The notes: generated by a model from the sequence alone, not told the origin. Counted from the first letter of the stretch, positions 1-7,145 are shown. The stretch is 16,663 nucleotides of DNA from an uncultured Collinsella sp. (GCA_900543945.1 UQTN01000045.1:1-16663); one strand, 5' to 3'. Program-made: numbers and translations.

Positions 1-107
1 TGACCGCTGGGCAGCTGCCCCAGGTCGCGGCGCGCCGTCGGACGCGCACCCGAACGCCCGTTTAAGTTGGATCCGTTTTGGCGCATGTGCCCTCCCCCAT
101 AAACACA
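1..107. other. Left-edge segment without an assignable gene
   Basis: No gene can be assigned here. A plus-strand frame is open from base 3 to a TAA at 63-65. Its 20 codons are Arg/Thr-rich and could be the tail of a gene entering from the left, but nothing identifies it. A GC-rich stem-loop (GACC...GGGCAG/CTGCCC...GGTC) spans 2-26 without a T-run behind it. The choice between a coding tail and untranslated spacer is open. Confidence 0.3.
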
Positions 108-137
108 GCAAGCCGGAGCAACAGGTCTCCGGCTTGC
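108..137 (-). terminator. Terminator of the YtxH/PRC-barrel unit
   Basis: Perfect 11-bp inverted repeat: GCAAGCCGGAG at 108-118 and CTCCGGCTTGC at 127-137, with an 8-nt loop. Read on the minus strand, the stem is followed by a short T-rich stretch (TGTGTTTATG). It lies 21 bases past the stop of the PRC-barrel gene. No comparable T-run follows on the plus strand. Confidence 0.7.
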
Positions 138-158
138 CTCCCATCATTTGGTACGTCG

Positions 159-914
159 CTATTTTGTAGCTTTTGACGAGCCTCCGCTCGCCTTTTGGTA
201 TTCGTCCTTAAAGGCCTTGAACATGCCGCGCGTCTTGCCGAGCTGCTTGCCCAGTGCGCGACTGCCTTTGTCCACGGCGACCGATCCCTTGTCGTCGAGC
301 ACCTTGGCGCCCTTTTTGACCTTGTCGCCCACCACGACGCTGGCCTCGGCGGCCTTGGCAGCCGCACCGCCCGAATACCCGAGCGACTTGACCTCGTCCG
401 AGACGACCATCGCGCCGTTCTCGTAGCCGCGCAGCATCGTCGGCGGCACCTGCGTGTCACCAACCAAAACACTCGAAGCAGCACCGGCGGTCACATAGAA
501 TGCCTGCACGATGCCCGAGCGCGGCTTGAACTCAACGTCCGAGCAATAGCCCACGACGTCGCCCGATTCCGTGCGCACGTCCATACCGACCCAGATGATG
601 CAATCGTCCAGGTTGATGTCGAGGCGCTTGGCGGCGGCGGCATCGTACGTGTCCTTGACGTCATCGACCGCAATGGCGCCCTCGTAGACACCAATGGCGT
701 CGAGCGCTACGAATCGGTCGGGACGCTCGATCATGCCCGCGATATCGGACTGGCGGACCATAAAGCCGACCACGCGCGTACCGCCCGGGGTAAAGACCGG
801 AAAGTGAATCTTTCCGAGCTTTTTGGGGCTGCGCGGCGTGCCGTCCTTTTTGGTGCGCTTGTCCTCGGTAGGCTTGCGATAGATCTTGGCGCCGACAAAA
901 TCCCCAGCGCGCAT
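159..914 (-). CDS. PRC-barrel domain protein, two barrels plus basic tail
   Basis: Predicted 251-residue soluble protein without signal peptide or membrane segment. Two PRC-barrel-like halves can be seen: about residues 1-85 (starts MRAGDFVGAKIY, with GTRVVGFMV and DRFVALDAIG) and about 90-160 (DDCIIWVGMDVRTESGDVVG, then FKPRSGIVQAFYV). PRC barrels are small beta-barrels seen in RNA-processing and photosynthetic-reaction-centre proteins and in many stand-alone bacterial proteins of unknown role. The last 80 residues are rich in Lys, Gly and Ala and probably flexible. The ATG overlaps the TAA of the upstream YtxH-like gene by one base (TAATG), so the two are probably translationally coupled. 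A hairpin terminator follows. The fold assignment is fairly safe; the biochemical role is unknown. Confidence 0.8.
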   Translation of the reverse strand: MRAGDFVGAKIYRKPTEDKRTKKDGTPRSPKKLGKIHFPVFTPGGTRVVGFMVRQSDIAGMIERPDRFVALDAIGVYEGAIAVDDVKDTYDAAAAKRLDINLDDCIIWVGMDVRTESGDVVGYCSDVEFKPRSGIVQAFYVTAGAASSVLVGDTQVPPTMLRGYENGAMVVSDEVKSLGYSGGAAAKAAEASVVVGDKVKKGAKVLDDKGSVAVDKGSRALGKQLGKTRGMFKAFKDEYQKASGGSSKATK

Positions 915-1303
915 TATGCCTCGGTCGAGGGTTCCGCAGCCCCGGCATCAGCCTCGACGGCGTTCTCGACCACGACGTCGGCGGCAGGCGTCACGTTGCC
1001 ACCCGAAATGGCGTCGTTGAGCTGCTCGCGCAGCTGGTCCATGCGCTCGCGGGCCAGGTCGACCTTGGCGCGCAGGTCGTCGGTCTTGGCGTCGACCATC
1101 GGGCCAAAGTCATTCACCGCAGCACGGGCCTCCTCGGCGCCGTGCTCGTAGGTGTCGCGCATATTGTCCCAGGCGTCGTTGGCGATATCGGCAGCCATGG
1201 CGCGGGTTTCGGCGCCCGAGCGCGGGGCCAGAGCAACGCCGATAATAGCGCCAGCAGCAGCACCAAAAAGTGCGCCGGAGACAAAGCTGAAAGTCTTACC
1301 CAT
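914..1303 (-). CDS. YtxH-like small membrane-anchored protein
   Basis: Predicted 129 residues. It starts with a glycine/alanine-rich hydrophobic helix (about residues 5-26, FVSGALFGAAAGAIIGVALAP) followed by RSGAETR, the typical YtxH pattern of one transmembrane helix and then APxSGxETR. The rest is a charged amphipathic helix (about 35-100) and an acidic Ala/Val/Glu tail. YtxH proteins are often linked to general stress in Firmicutes; the molecular role is not known. I chose the ATG at 1303 because GGAGAGG lies 7 bases upstream. The ATG at 1309 would sit almost on that site, and the longer reading to 1375 would cover the TATAAT promoter element. First gene of a two-gene unit with the PRC-barrel protein. 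Confidence 0.8.
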   Translation of the reverse strand: MGKTFSFVSGALFGAAAGAIIGVALAPRSGAETRAMAADIANDAWDNMRDTYEHGAEEARAAVNDFGPMVDAKTDDLRAKVDLARERMDQLREQLNDAISGGNVTPAADVVVENAVEADAGAAEPSTEA

Positions 1304-1320
1304 GATCATTCCTCTCCTGC

Positions 1321-1336
1321 GGGCACGTCGGTGCCC
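1321..1336 (-). promoter_or_regulatory. Leader stem-loop ahead of the YtxH-like gene
   Basis: GGGCAC (1321-1326) and GTGCCC (1331-1336) form a perfect 6-bp stem with a 4-base loop. It lies between the inferred transcription start (about 1348) and the ribosome binding site. It could stabilise the mRNA or affect translation; no ligand-binding architecture is visible. Confidence 0.4.
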
Positions 1337-1354
1337 ACCGTTTGAATGCTGTCC

Positions 1355-1360
1355 ATTATA
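1355..1360 (-). promoter_or_regulatory. -10 element of the YtxH/PRC-barrel promoter
   Basis: A perfect TATAAT on the minus strand, about 52 bases upstream of the chosen ATG. No good -35 hexamer is present 16-18 bases further upstream (the sequence is GC-rich). The promoter may therefore need an activator or an alternative sigma factor, or rely mainly on the -10. Confidence 0.55.
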
Positions 1361-1439
1361 CCCGCAGCGCATCACTTGCCGCTCCGCTCATCTGCGTACG
1401 GCAAAGGCGCAGGTACGTGATGGTGATAAACGCGTAGGC

Positions 1440-2273
1440 CTACTCCTGGGGCATAGCCGGCATGGCCACCGTGGCACCCGGGTCCTCGCCGGCGCCGTCC
1501 ACGAGCGGCAGGCCGCCCTCATGCGCAGGTCCCGCCGGAACCGTCGCCGCACCGCCAAAGACGGCAGCGGAGGCCTCGTGGTTCTCGGCAACCGCGCCCT
1601 CGGTATCAATCGCCACCTGGGGCTCGTCGTCAAAGTTGGGGACGCCCTGGGGCTCGGTGGAAACGGGCTCGGCGGTCGCATCGGCAACGGGCTCGGCGTC
1701 AACCGGCACATCGCCCTCGTCAGCGCCCTCGTCCTCGGCAGTATCTTCGCCGTTCGCAGCGGCGACGGCCTCGTGAGGATCCTTGCCCTCGGCCTCGGCG
1801 CGCATGCCCAGCACCAGGTTGCGTAGGCCCGCGACCGTGCCTTCCACGTCGGGGGCAGGCTGGTCGGCGTGCAGGTACGCCCAGTCCATCATAAAGGTGG
1901 CCGACGACAGCGCACCGATGGCCAGTGCGTCATCGGGGCACGAAAGCTCGACCTCAAAGACACGCTCGTCATGCTCGCTTACGCGCGTGCGGCCGCACGA
2001 GATGCTACCGGCAAGACCGGTCTCGTTCATGAGCTCAACCGTCACATGCTCCAGCAGGTGGCAGAGCTCGGTCTGACCCATGCAGTCCTGGAACTCGCGG
2101 CCGGAATCGCCCAGGCACAGGTGCTTGGCAATCGCCGGTACCAGGTAGTACACGCGCGCCGTGGCCTCGATGTCCTCCGAGGTCATGAGCGGCATGCCGG
2201 GGTTCACCAGCACATGCGCGCAAATCTTGTCCTCGCTGACGGTGACCTTAAGGATGTTGAACAGGCCTGCCAT
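1440..2273 (-). CDS. Protein resembling the cyanophycin synthetase N-terminal domain
   Basis: Predicted 277 residues, soluble. The first ~160 residues look like a folded alpha/beta domain. Residues 72-81 read HLLEHVTVEL, followed by MNETG. The H-x-x-E-H-x-x-x-E-L pattern followed by a glycine resembles the N-terminal domain of cyanophycin synthetase (CphA). The ATP-grasp and Mur-ligase domains that make the polymer in CphA are absent. From about residue 163 the chain is acidic, rich in Ala, Glu, Asp, Pro and Val, and probably disordered. The ATG at 2273 has AGGGGAGAG just upstream and lies 24 bases after the stop of the CNNM-type gene, so both are probably on one mRNA. The similarity is by motif recognition only; an unknown conserved protein is the alternative. 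Confidence 0.6.
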   Translation of the reverse strand: MAGLFNILKVTVSEDKICAHVLVNPGMPLMTSEDIEATARVYYLVPAIAKHLCLGDSGREFQDCMGQTELCHLLEHVTVELMNETGLAGSISCGRTRVSEHDERVFEVELSCPDDALAIGALSSATFMMDWAYLHADQPAPDVEGTVAGLRNLVLGMRAEAEGKDPHEAVAAANGEDTAEDEGADEGDVPVDAEPVADATAEPVSTEPQGVPNFDDEPQVAIDTEGAVAENHEASAAVFGGAATVPAGPAHEGGLPLVDGAGEDPGATVAMPAMPQE

Positions 2274-2297
2274 AACTCTCCCCTACTCTTCCTTGTC

Positions 2298-3671
2298 CTA
2301 CTCGTCGCCGTCGTGCGGATTCGCGGAACCCGCACCCGACGTCGTCGGCTCGTCTACCGAAGACTCGGAATCCTTCTTATCGGTTTCGGCCGGAGCGATC
2401 ACGCGAATGAGCGAGATGCGCTGGCCACGCATCGACTGCACTTTAAACTTGTACCCCGCGACCTCAAACACCTCTCCGATGTCGGGCACCGAGTCACAAA
2501 GCTCCAAGATCCAGCCGGCGATGGTCTCATAATCATCGCTTTCCTCGAGCGGCCAACCAAGCTCAATCGCGTCATCGCACGAAAAACGCCCATCGACGAG
2601 CCACTCGCGGCGCGAAAGGCGCGTGAGATACTTGTTGTCGGGGTCGAACTCGTCCTCGATCTCGCCGACGATCTCCTCGACGATGTCTTCGATGGTGATG
2701 ATGCCGGCCGTGCCGCCGTACTCGTCCACGACGACCACGATCTGGTCGTGCGAGGTCTGCATCTCTGACAGCAGCGGCAGGATGTCCTTGGTGTCGGGCA
2801 CAAAGGTGGCATCGCGCAGGTAATCGGCGATGGGCTGGTCGCCCTTGCCGTCGAGCGCGGGCTGGATCAGGTCCTTGATGTGCGCGATGCCCGCGACGTT
2901 GTCGGGGTCCTCGTGATAGACGGGGATGCGGCTGAAGCCGGTCTGGCGCATGGTGGACAGCACGTCGGCGACCGTCTCGTCGTCCTCGCACATGGTGGTG
3001 TCCACGCGCGGCACCATGACCTCGCGAGCCACGGTGTCGCCCAGATCGAAGATCTCGTGGATCATGCGCTTTTCCTCGTCGAGCAGGTCGTCCTGCTCCG
3101 AGACCATGTACTTGATCTCTTCTTCCGAGACGTTCTGACGGTCGTCGGCGCTCTTGATGCGCAGGATGCGGGCTAGGCCGTCGGAGCAGGCACCGGTCAG
3201 CCACACGAGCGGGCGGGCGATCTTTTGGAAAAACGACAACGGTCCCACGACCTGCTTGGACACGCCCTCGGCATTGGCCAGGCCGATGCGCTTGGGGACG
3301 AGCTCGCCGATCACGATGGACACAAAGGCGACGGCGACGGTGATGATGACCGGCGCCAGGCCGCTTGCGATGGCGGAAAGCGGCGCGATGCCAAAGCTCA
3401 TGAGCCATGTGGCGAGCGGGTCGGACAGGCTCGTCGAGGCGACGGCGGACGAGGCGAAGCCCACGAGCGTGATGGCGACCTGAATGGTGGCGAGCAGCTG
3501 GTCGGAATCGGCGGCAAGCTGGACGGCGCGCTCGGCGCGCTTATCGCCCTCCTCGGCATCGTGTTCCAACACGGCGCGCTTAGCCGTGGTGAGCGCCATC
3601 TCGGACATGGAGAAGTAGCCGTTGATAAGCGTTAAAACGAGCGTGGTAATAAGGGAGATGGTTATGTCCAT
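2298..3671 (-). CDS. CNNM/CorC (HlyC) family membrane protein with CBS pair
   Basis: Predicted 457 residues. Order: CNNM (DUF21) membrane domain about 1-170, with hydrophobic segments near 5-25, 60-80 and 100-125 and the family-typical NGYFSMSEMAL and IGELVPKRI stretches. CBS-domain pair about 213-335 (REVMVPRVD, SRIPVY, then VVVVDEYGGTAGIITIEDIVEEIVGEI). CorC_HlyC domain about 350-428. A polar acidic tail ends the protein. The family is tied to Mg2+/Co2+ efflux or homeostasis; the name hemolysin is historical. The ATG at 3671 gives the usual N-terminus; the frame extends upstream only to a TTG and adds unrelated residues. The ribosome binding site is weak: GGAGG is 15 bases upstream and partly self-paired. 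The CphA-like gene follows 24 bases downstream. Confidence 0.9.
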   Translation of the reverse strand: MDITISLITTLVLTLINGYFSMSEMALTTAKRAVLEHDAEEGDKRAERAVQLAADSDQLLATIQVAITLVGFASSAVASTSLSDPLATWLMSFGIAPLSAIASGLAPVIITVAVAFVSIVIGELVPKRIGLANAEGVSKQVVGPLSFFQKIARPLVWLTGACSDGLARILRIKSADDRQNVSEEEIKYMVSEQDDLLDEEKRMIHEIFDLGDTVAREVMVPRVDTTMCEDDETVADVLSTMRQTGFSRIPVYHEDPDNVAGIAHIKDLIQPALDGKGDQPIADYLRDATFVPDTKDILPLLSEMQTSHDQIVVVVDEYGGTAGIITIEDIVEEIVGEIEDEFDPDNKYLTRLSRREWLVDGRFSCDDAIELGWPLEESDDYETIAGWILELCDSVPDIGEVFEVAGYKFKVQSMRGQRISLIRVIAPAETDKKDSESSVDEPTTSGAGSANPHDGDE

Positions 3672-3779
3672 CGGGAGTTTCTCGAACCTCCAAGATTCGG
3701 GACGTTGGGCAGTAAGCGTAGGTGACGGATAGGGCAATTGCGCCGGTCGCCCGTGCGAGCGGAGCCGTGGGCGCGGTCG

Positions 3780-4463
3780 CTAGATTACGAAGAGGATCAC
3801 CGCCATGAACTGGAAGATGCTGCCGGCGAGCACCCACAAGTGGAAAACACTGTGCAGATAGCGCACGTTTTTGGCGATATAGAACGGCACGCCCACGGTA
3901 TAGCACACGCCGCCGACGGCGAGCAGGGCAAGTGCCACGGGGTTGAGCAGCGACACGAGCTCGGGCAGCTTAAAGACGACAAGCCAGCCCATCAGCAGGT
4001 AGACCAGGCCACTTACCCAGTGCGGTTGACGCTCGCGCATAAAGCACTCGAGGGCAATCCCGACGATGGCGATGGCCCACACGGCAAAGAACAGCGCAGG
4101 GCCGCCGTCGTTTGCGAGCGTGATGAGGCAAAACGGGGTATAGCTGCCGGCTATGAGCAGGTAGATGCAGCTGTGGTCGATGATGCGAAACACGCGTTTG
4201 GCGCGAGCGGGCTGAATCGCGTGATAGAGCGTGGAGGCCAAGTATTCGAGGATGATACTGACGCCATAGACAATCGCCGCGGCCATGTGAGCCGGGCCTC
4301 CGCCGCGCAGGGCAGCGAATACGATCAGGAGCACCAGGCCCGCGATACCCAGCAGGCAGCCGACACCATGGGTGACGGAGTTCATGATCTCCTCGCCCAC
4401 CGTGTAGTGTGGAACGGCCGCGGTCTTGGGTCGCGGCTTAGAACTGTCGCTCGAATCGGACAT
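3780..4463 (-). CDS. Hemolysin III (PAQR/TrhA) family membrane protein
   Basis: Predicted 227 residues with seven hydrophobic segments. The family's metal-site residues are visible: His32 in VTHGVG, His81 in STLYHAI, Asp96-His97 in IIDHSCIYLLIAGSYTPF, and His204/His208 in LHSVFHLWVLAGS. Related proteins in this superfamily affect membrane lipid homeostasis; true haemolytic activity is doubtful for most. I chose the ATG at 4463 because GGAGG is 11 bases upstream; the earlier TTG at 4481 lies ahead of that site. It has its own promoter. The CNNM-type gene starts 108 bases downstream on the same strand, so read-through is possible. Confidence 0.9.
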   Translation of the reverse strand: MSDSSDSSKPRPKTAAVPHYTVGEEIMNSVTHGVGCLLGIAGLVLLIVFAALRGGGPAHMAAAIVYGVSIILEYLASTLYHAIQPARAKRVFRIIDHSCIYLLIAGSYTPFCLITLANDGGPALFFAVWAIAIVGIALECFMRERQPHWVSGLVYLLMGWLVVFKLPELVSLLNPVALALLAVGGVCYTVGVPFYIAKNVRYLHSVFHLWVLAGSIFQFMAVILFVI

Positions 4464-4498
4464 GCCGGTTACATCCTCCAATGTAAAGAGTTCTCAAC

Positions 4499-4528
4499 AC
4501 TATATCAAAGCGTCTGGATACGTGCGAA
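4499..4528 (-). promoter_or_regulatory. Promoter of the hemolysin III family gene
   Basis: On the minus strand, TTCGCA (4523-4528) and TATAGT (4499-4504) are separated by 18 bases. The -10 is preceded by TG one base earlier (extended -10). The start would fall near 4492, giving a leader of about 30 bases that holds the GGAGG site. Confidence 0.5.
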
Positions 4529-4570
4529 ATTTGCACCATCCGTGACCCTTTGTTTACCCATTCTTTGCTT

Positions 4571-4584
4571 GTTGACGCATCAAC
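4571..4584 (+). promoter_or_regulatory. Operator 1 of the hydrolase promoter
   Basis: GTTGACGCATCAAC, a 14-bp palindrome with one mismatched pair, overlapping the -35 hexamer TTGACG (4572-4577). A protein bound here would compete with RNA polymerase. Its partner at 4616-4629 has the same GTTGAYGYATYAAC pattern. Confidence 0.55.
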
Positions 4585-4600
4585 GGCGAACATCCATAAT
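4572..4600 (+). promoter_or_regulatory. Promoter of the alpha/beta hydrolase gene
   Basis: TTGACG (4572-4577) and CATAAT (4595-4600) are separated by exactly 17 bases, close to the sigma-70-type optimum. The start would be near 4607, giving a leader of about 43 bases before the ATG at 4650. Operator-like palindromes lie on the -35 and just after the start. Confidence 0.7.
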
Positions 4601-4615
4601 GCGCTTGTTTTAAAT

Positions 4616-4629
4616 GTTGATGTATTAAC
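4616..4629 (+). promoter_or_regulatory. Operator 2 of the hydrolase promoter
   Basis: GTTGATGTATTAAC, differing from operator 1 at three positions, all C/T changes that keep the pattern. It lies in the early transcribed region, 45 bases (centre to centre) from operator 1, just ahead of the AAGGAG ribosome binding site at 4636-4641. This is a typical place for a repressor block. Confidence 0.55.
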
Positions 4630-4649
4630 ATCTATAAGGAGAACCGTAA

Positions 4650-5615
4650 ATGCCTCAAAGCGCACACCCCCATCGGAAGCTCAAGATAGCCGGCGTTGTT
4701 GCGTTGGTGCTCGTCGTCGCGCTGCTTGGATTTGCCGGCAACTTTTTGTTTGACTTTGCCCTGAACCCCCAAGCGCCGTACACCATGAAGATGATGCAGG
4801 ATAGCAAGAACGACAAAGAAGGTGAGCAGCCGGATGCCGAGGACACCGAGGCGCGGGCATGGTTTAAGGAAAACCGCAAGAGCAGCAGCCTCACCGCAGA
4901 TGACGGAACCGAGCTCGCCGCTTGGTATTTTGCCGCCCCAGAGAGCACGCACAATTACGCTATCTGCCTACACGGATACACCGATGAGCCCATCGGTATG
5001 GCCCGATACGCCAAACGATTCCATGACCGCGGCATGAACGTGCTCGCGCCTGCCGCCCGTGCCCACGAGCGCTCCGGCGGCGACTATATCGGCATGGGCT
5101 GGCCCGAGCGGCTCGATGTCGTTGCATGGATTGGGCGGATCGTTCAGGCTGACCCCGAGGCGCGCATCCTGGTCTTTGGCGAGTCGATGGGTGCGGCAAC
5201 CGCCATGGACGTCGCGGGGGAATCTCTGCCCGCAAACGTGAAATGCATTATCGAGGACTGTGGTTATACGAGTGTTTGGGACGAGTTTTCTCTGCAGCTC
5301 AAGGACGTGTTCGGGCTGCCCAGCTTTCCCTTGCTCGATGTAGCAAACTTGGTGTGCAACGTGCGCGCGGGCTACGACTTTCATAAGGCGAGCAGCGTGG
5401 AACAGCTCAAGCGCGCGACGGTTCCCATGCTTTTTATCCACGGTGACCAAGACACCTTTGTACCGTACAGCATGCTCGACCAAAACTACGAGGCGTGCGC
5501 CAGCAAGATCAAGCAAAAGCTCACCATCCATGGCGCCACGCACGCCAAGAGCGCGCAGGTCGATCCCGAGCTCTACTGGAACACGGTCGACGACTTCCTC
5601 GGAAAGAATTTTTAG
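4650..5615 (+). CDS. Membrane-anchored serine alpha/beta hydrolase
   Basis: Predicted 321 residues. Residues 1-10 are basic and 11-36 form one hydrophobic helix without a clear cleavage site, so the enzyme is probably anchored with its catalytic domain outside. The fold is shown by LHGY (107-110, oxyanion region), the nucleophile elbow GESMG (Ser179), HGDQDTFVP (Asp266 or Asp268 as acid) and GATHAKS (His298). These belong to the alpha/beta hydrolase families that include acyl-transfer and esterase/peptidase members; the substrate cannot be told. AAGGAG lies 8 bases before the ATG. It is a single-gene unit ending in a bidirectional terminator, with a promoter carrying two operator-like palindromes, so it is probably inducible. 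Confidence 0.88.
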   Translation: MPQSAHPHRKLKIAGVVALVLVVALLGFAGNFLFDFALNPQAPYTMKMMQDSKNDKEGEQPDAEDTEARAWFKENRKSSSLTADDGTELAAWYFAAPESTHNYAICLHGYTDEPIGMARYAKRFHDRGMNVLAPAARAHERSGGDYIGMGWPERLDVVAWIGRIVQADPEARILVFGESMGAATAMDVAGESLPANVKCIIEDCGYTSVWDEFSLQLKDVFGLPSFPLLDVANLVCNVRAGYDFHKASSVEQLKRATVPMLFIHGDQDTFVPYSMLDQNYEACASKIKQKLTIHGATHAKSAQVDPELYWNTVDDFLGKNF

Positions 5616-5652
5616 GCAAAAAGCAACGTCCGGGGCTTTATCTGACCCCCTA

Positions 5653-5785
5653 TTTTCGGAAGTATGCGGCAAAATCTGGAACTGCCGACCAGACCGCAGT
5701 TTTATCAACAATTTATCAGGGGTTTTGTTGCCAAAAAACGTCGTGTGCTCGGCGGTCTCGAAATTTGCCGCATACTTCCGGAAAA
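5653..5785. repeat. Imperfect inverted repeat element between convergent genes
   Basis: CGGAAGTATGCGGCAAA at 5657-5673 recurs inverted at 5764-5780, a perfect 17-bp match. With one inserted base the match extends to the TTTTC ends (5653 and 5785). Inside the arms the similarity continues more weakly (CTGCCGACC on the left, CCGCCGAGC on the inverted right), so each arm appears to be one copy of a 35-40-base unit. The core is AT-richer than the surroundings. There is no reading frame of note. It resembles short palindromic repeats or MITE-like elements; no transposase is nearby. Confidence 0.75.
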
Positions 5786-5820
5786 CCGCCCGCGAGCGCT
5801 GTGCTCGCGGGCGGCTTTTG
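5786..5820. terminator. Bidirectional terminator
   Basis: CCGCCCGCGAGC (5786-5797) and GCTCGCGGGCGG (5803-5814) form a perfect 12-bp GC stem with a 5-base loop. CTTTTG follows on the plus strand and TTTTCC on the minus strand. It can end both the hydrolase transcript and the converging DUF362 transcript. Confidence 0.85.
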
Positions 5821-5866
5821 CTCGACTTACGCCACAAAGGCACTTGATATGTTCAATAGCTAGGCG

Positions 5867-7072
5867 CTATTTGACCTCGATGAGCTCATACTTGCTCGTG
5901 CCCAGGCCGATCTTCTCGGCGTGTGCGATGCAGGAGCGCCAGTCGGTGTCGGGATGTGTGATGCAGAAGGGGTCCTTGGCCTGCTCGCCCTCCAGATGCT
6001 CGTGGTCGTGCTCCATTTTGGCCGCGCTGTCGGTGAGCACGGTGTTGGGCAACGGCTCGGATGCTAGGACGGCGTCGGCGCAGGCTTGATCGATGGCGAC
6101 CGGGTCGAAGCTCGCAAACATGCCAATGTCGTTGACGATGGGCGTGTCGTTCTCGGCGTGGCAGTCACAGTTGGGGCTAATGTCCATGGCGAGCGAGATG
6201 TGGAAGCTCGGGCGGCCGTCGACGATAGCCTTGGTGTACTCGGCAATCTTGCAGTTGAGCACGTCGGCCGCGGCATCATAGTCGGGCTTGATGCAGTCCT
6301 GGTTGCACGCCGCAATGCAGCGTCCGCAGCCCACGCAGCGATCGTGGTCGATGGCAGCCACATGAACCGTGCGAGTGCTGCCGTTGGCAAGCTCGCGCTC
6401 ACGCGTACCGTCAAACGTGATGGCGCTGTGCGCGCATATCTTCTCGCAGGCACGGCAGCCAACGCAGTTGGTGGTATCGACGCTCGGCTTGCCAGCGGCG
6501 TGCTGCTCCATCTTGCCGGCACGGCTACCGCCGCCCATACCCAGGTTCTTCATGGCGCCGCCAAAGCCGGCCTGCTCATGGCCCTTAAAGTGGGTGAGGC
6601 TAATCACGATGTCGGCGTCCATGAGTGCCTGGCCGATCTTTGCCTCGCGCACGTACTCGCCGCCCTCGACCGGAACGAGCGCCTCGTCGGTGCCCTTGAG
6701 GCCGTCGGCGATGATGATCTGGCAACCCGTGGCATACGGGGTAAAGCCGTTCTGGTAGGCGGTGTCGATGTGCTCGAGCGCGTTTTTGCGGCTGCCCACA
6801 TAGAGCGTGTTGCAGTCGGTGAGGAAGGGTTTGCCGCCCAGCTCCTTCACGACGTCTGCGACGGCGCGGGCGTAGTTTGGGCGCAGAAAGCTCAGGTTAC
6901 CCAGCTCGCCAAAGTGAATCTTGATAGCGACGAACTTGTTCTCGAAGTCGATCTGCTCAATGCCGGCGCGGCGAATGAGGCGTTTGAGTTTGTCGAGCTG
7001 GCTCTCGCGAGCATGCGTGCGCAGGTTGGTGAAGTACACCTTTGCCGGTGCTGCGGGTGCGGTTGCGGTCAT
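5867..7072 (-). CDS. DUF362 protein with two [4Fe-4S] ferredoxin clusters
   Basis: Predicted 401 residues, cytoplasmic. The N-terminal DUF362 part (about 10-195) contains KIHFGELGN, the LTHFKGHEQAGFGGAMKN stretch and the GMGGGSRAGK segment. Two CxxCxxCxxxC cluster motifs follow: Cys203/206/209/213 and Cys246/249/252/256. A second DUF362 part (about 285-400) has DISPNCDCHAEND and FDPVAIDQA. Such proteins are common in anaerobes and presumably carry electrons or act on a small substrate; the reaction is not established. The ATG has GAGGGG 8 bases upstream. It is transcribed alone and converges on the hydrolase gene. One oddity is the extra His/Cys-rich stretch near 355-385. Confidence 0.92.
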   Translation of the reverse strand: MTATAPAAPAKVYFTNLRTHARESQLDKLKRLIRRAGIEQIDFENKFVAIKIHFGELGNLSFLRPNYARAVADVVKELGGKPFLTDCNTLYVGSRKNALEHIDTAYQNGFTPYATGCQIIIADGLKGTDEALVPVEGGEYVREAKIGQALMDADIVISLTHFKGHEQAGFGGAMKNLGMGGGSRAGKMEQHAAGKPSVDTTNCVGCRACEKICAHSAITFDGTRERELANGSTRTVHVAAIDHDRCVGCGRCIAACNQDCIKPDYDAAADVLNCKIAEYTKAIVDGRPSFHISLAMDISPNCDCHAENDTPIVNDIGMFASFDPVAIDQACADAVLASEPLPNTVLTDSAAKMEHDHEHLEGEQAKDPFCITHPDTDWRSCIAHAEKIGLGTSKYELIEVK

Positions 7073-7114
7073 AGATCTATCCCCTCGGTCTATATGGCGT
7101 TACAGACATAGAGG

Positions 7115-7145
7115 ATGGTACCCGTTGAAGTGGGGTTGAAGTCAA
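7115..7145 (-). promoter_or_regulatory. Candidate promoter of the DUF362 gene with long spacer
   Basis: On the minus strand, TTGACT (7140-7145) and TACCAT (7115-7120) are 19 bases apart. The spacer contains two direct copies of CTTCAAC. A 19-base spacer carrying repeated half-sites is typical of promoters activated by MerR-family regulators, but here the half-sites are direct rather than a clean dyad. The assignment is tentative. Confidence 0.4.

Noticed and set aside
1395..1417. Terminator for the CphA-like gene
   Set aside because: Only a 5-bp CGTAC/GTACG match with a long loop and no T-run; not enough to support a terminator.
1869..2768. Plus-strand open frame across the CNNM and CphA-like genes
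   Set aside because: Crosses two real minus-strand genes and has Arg/His-rich composition typical of antisense reading in GC-rich DNA.
4968..5843. Minus-strand open frame opposite the hydrolase gene
   Set aside because: Runs through the terminator and inverted repeat and has no domain; the plus strand holds a complete catalytic triad.
6086..7111. Long plus-strand open frame opposite the DUF362 gene
   Set aside because: Antisense shadow; the minus strand carries two intact ferredoxin cluster motifs and a ribosome binding site.
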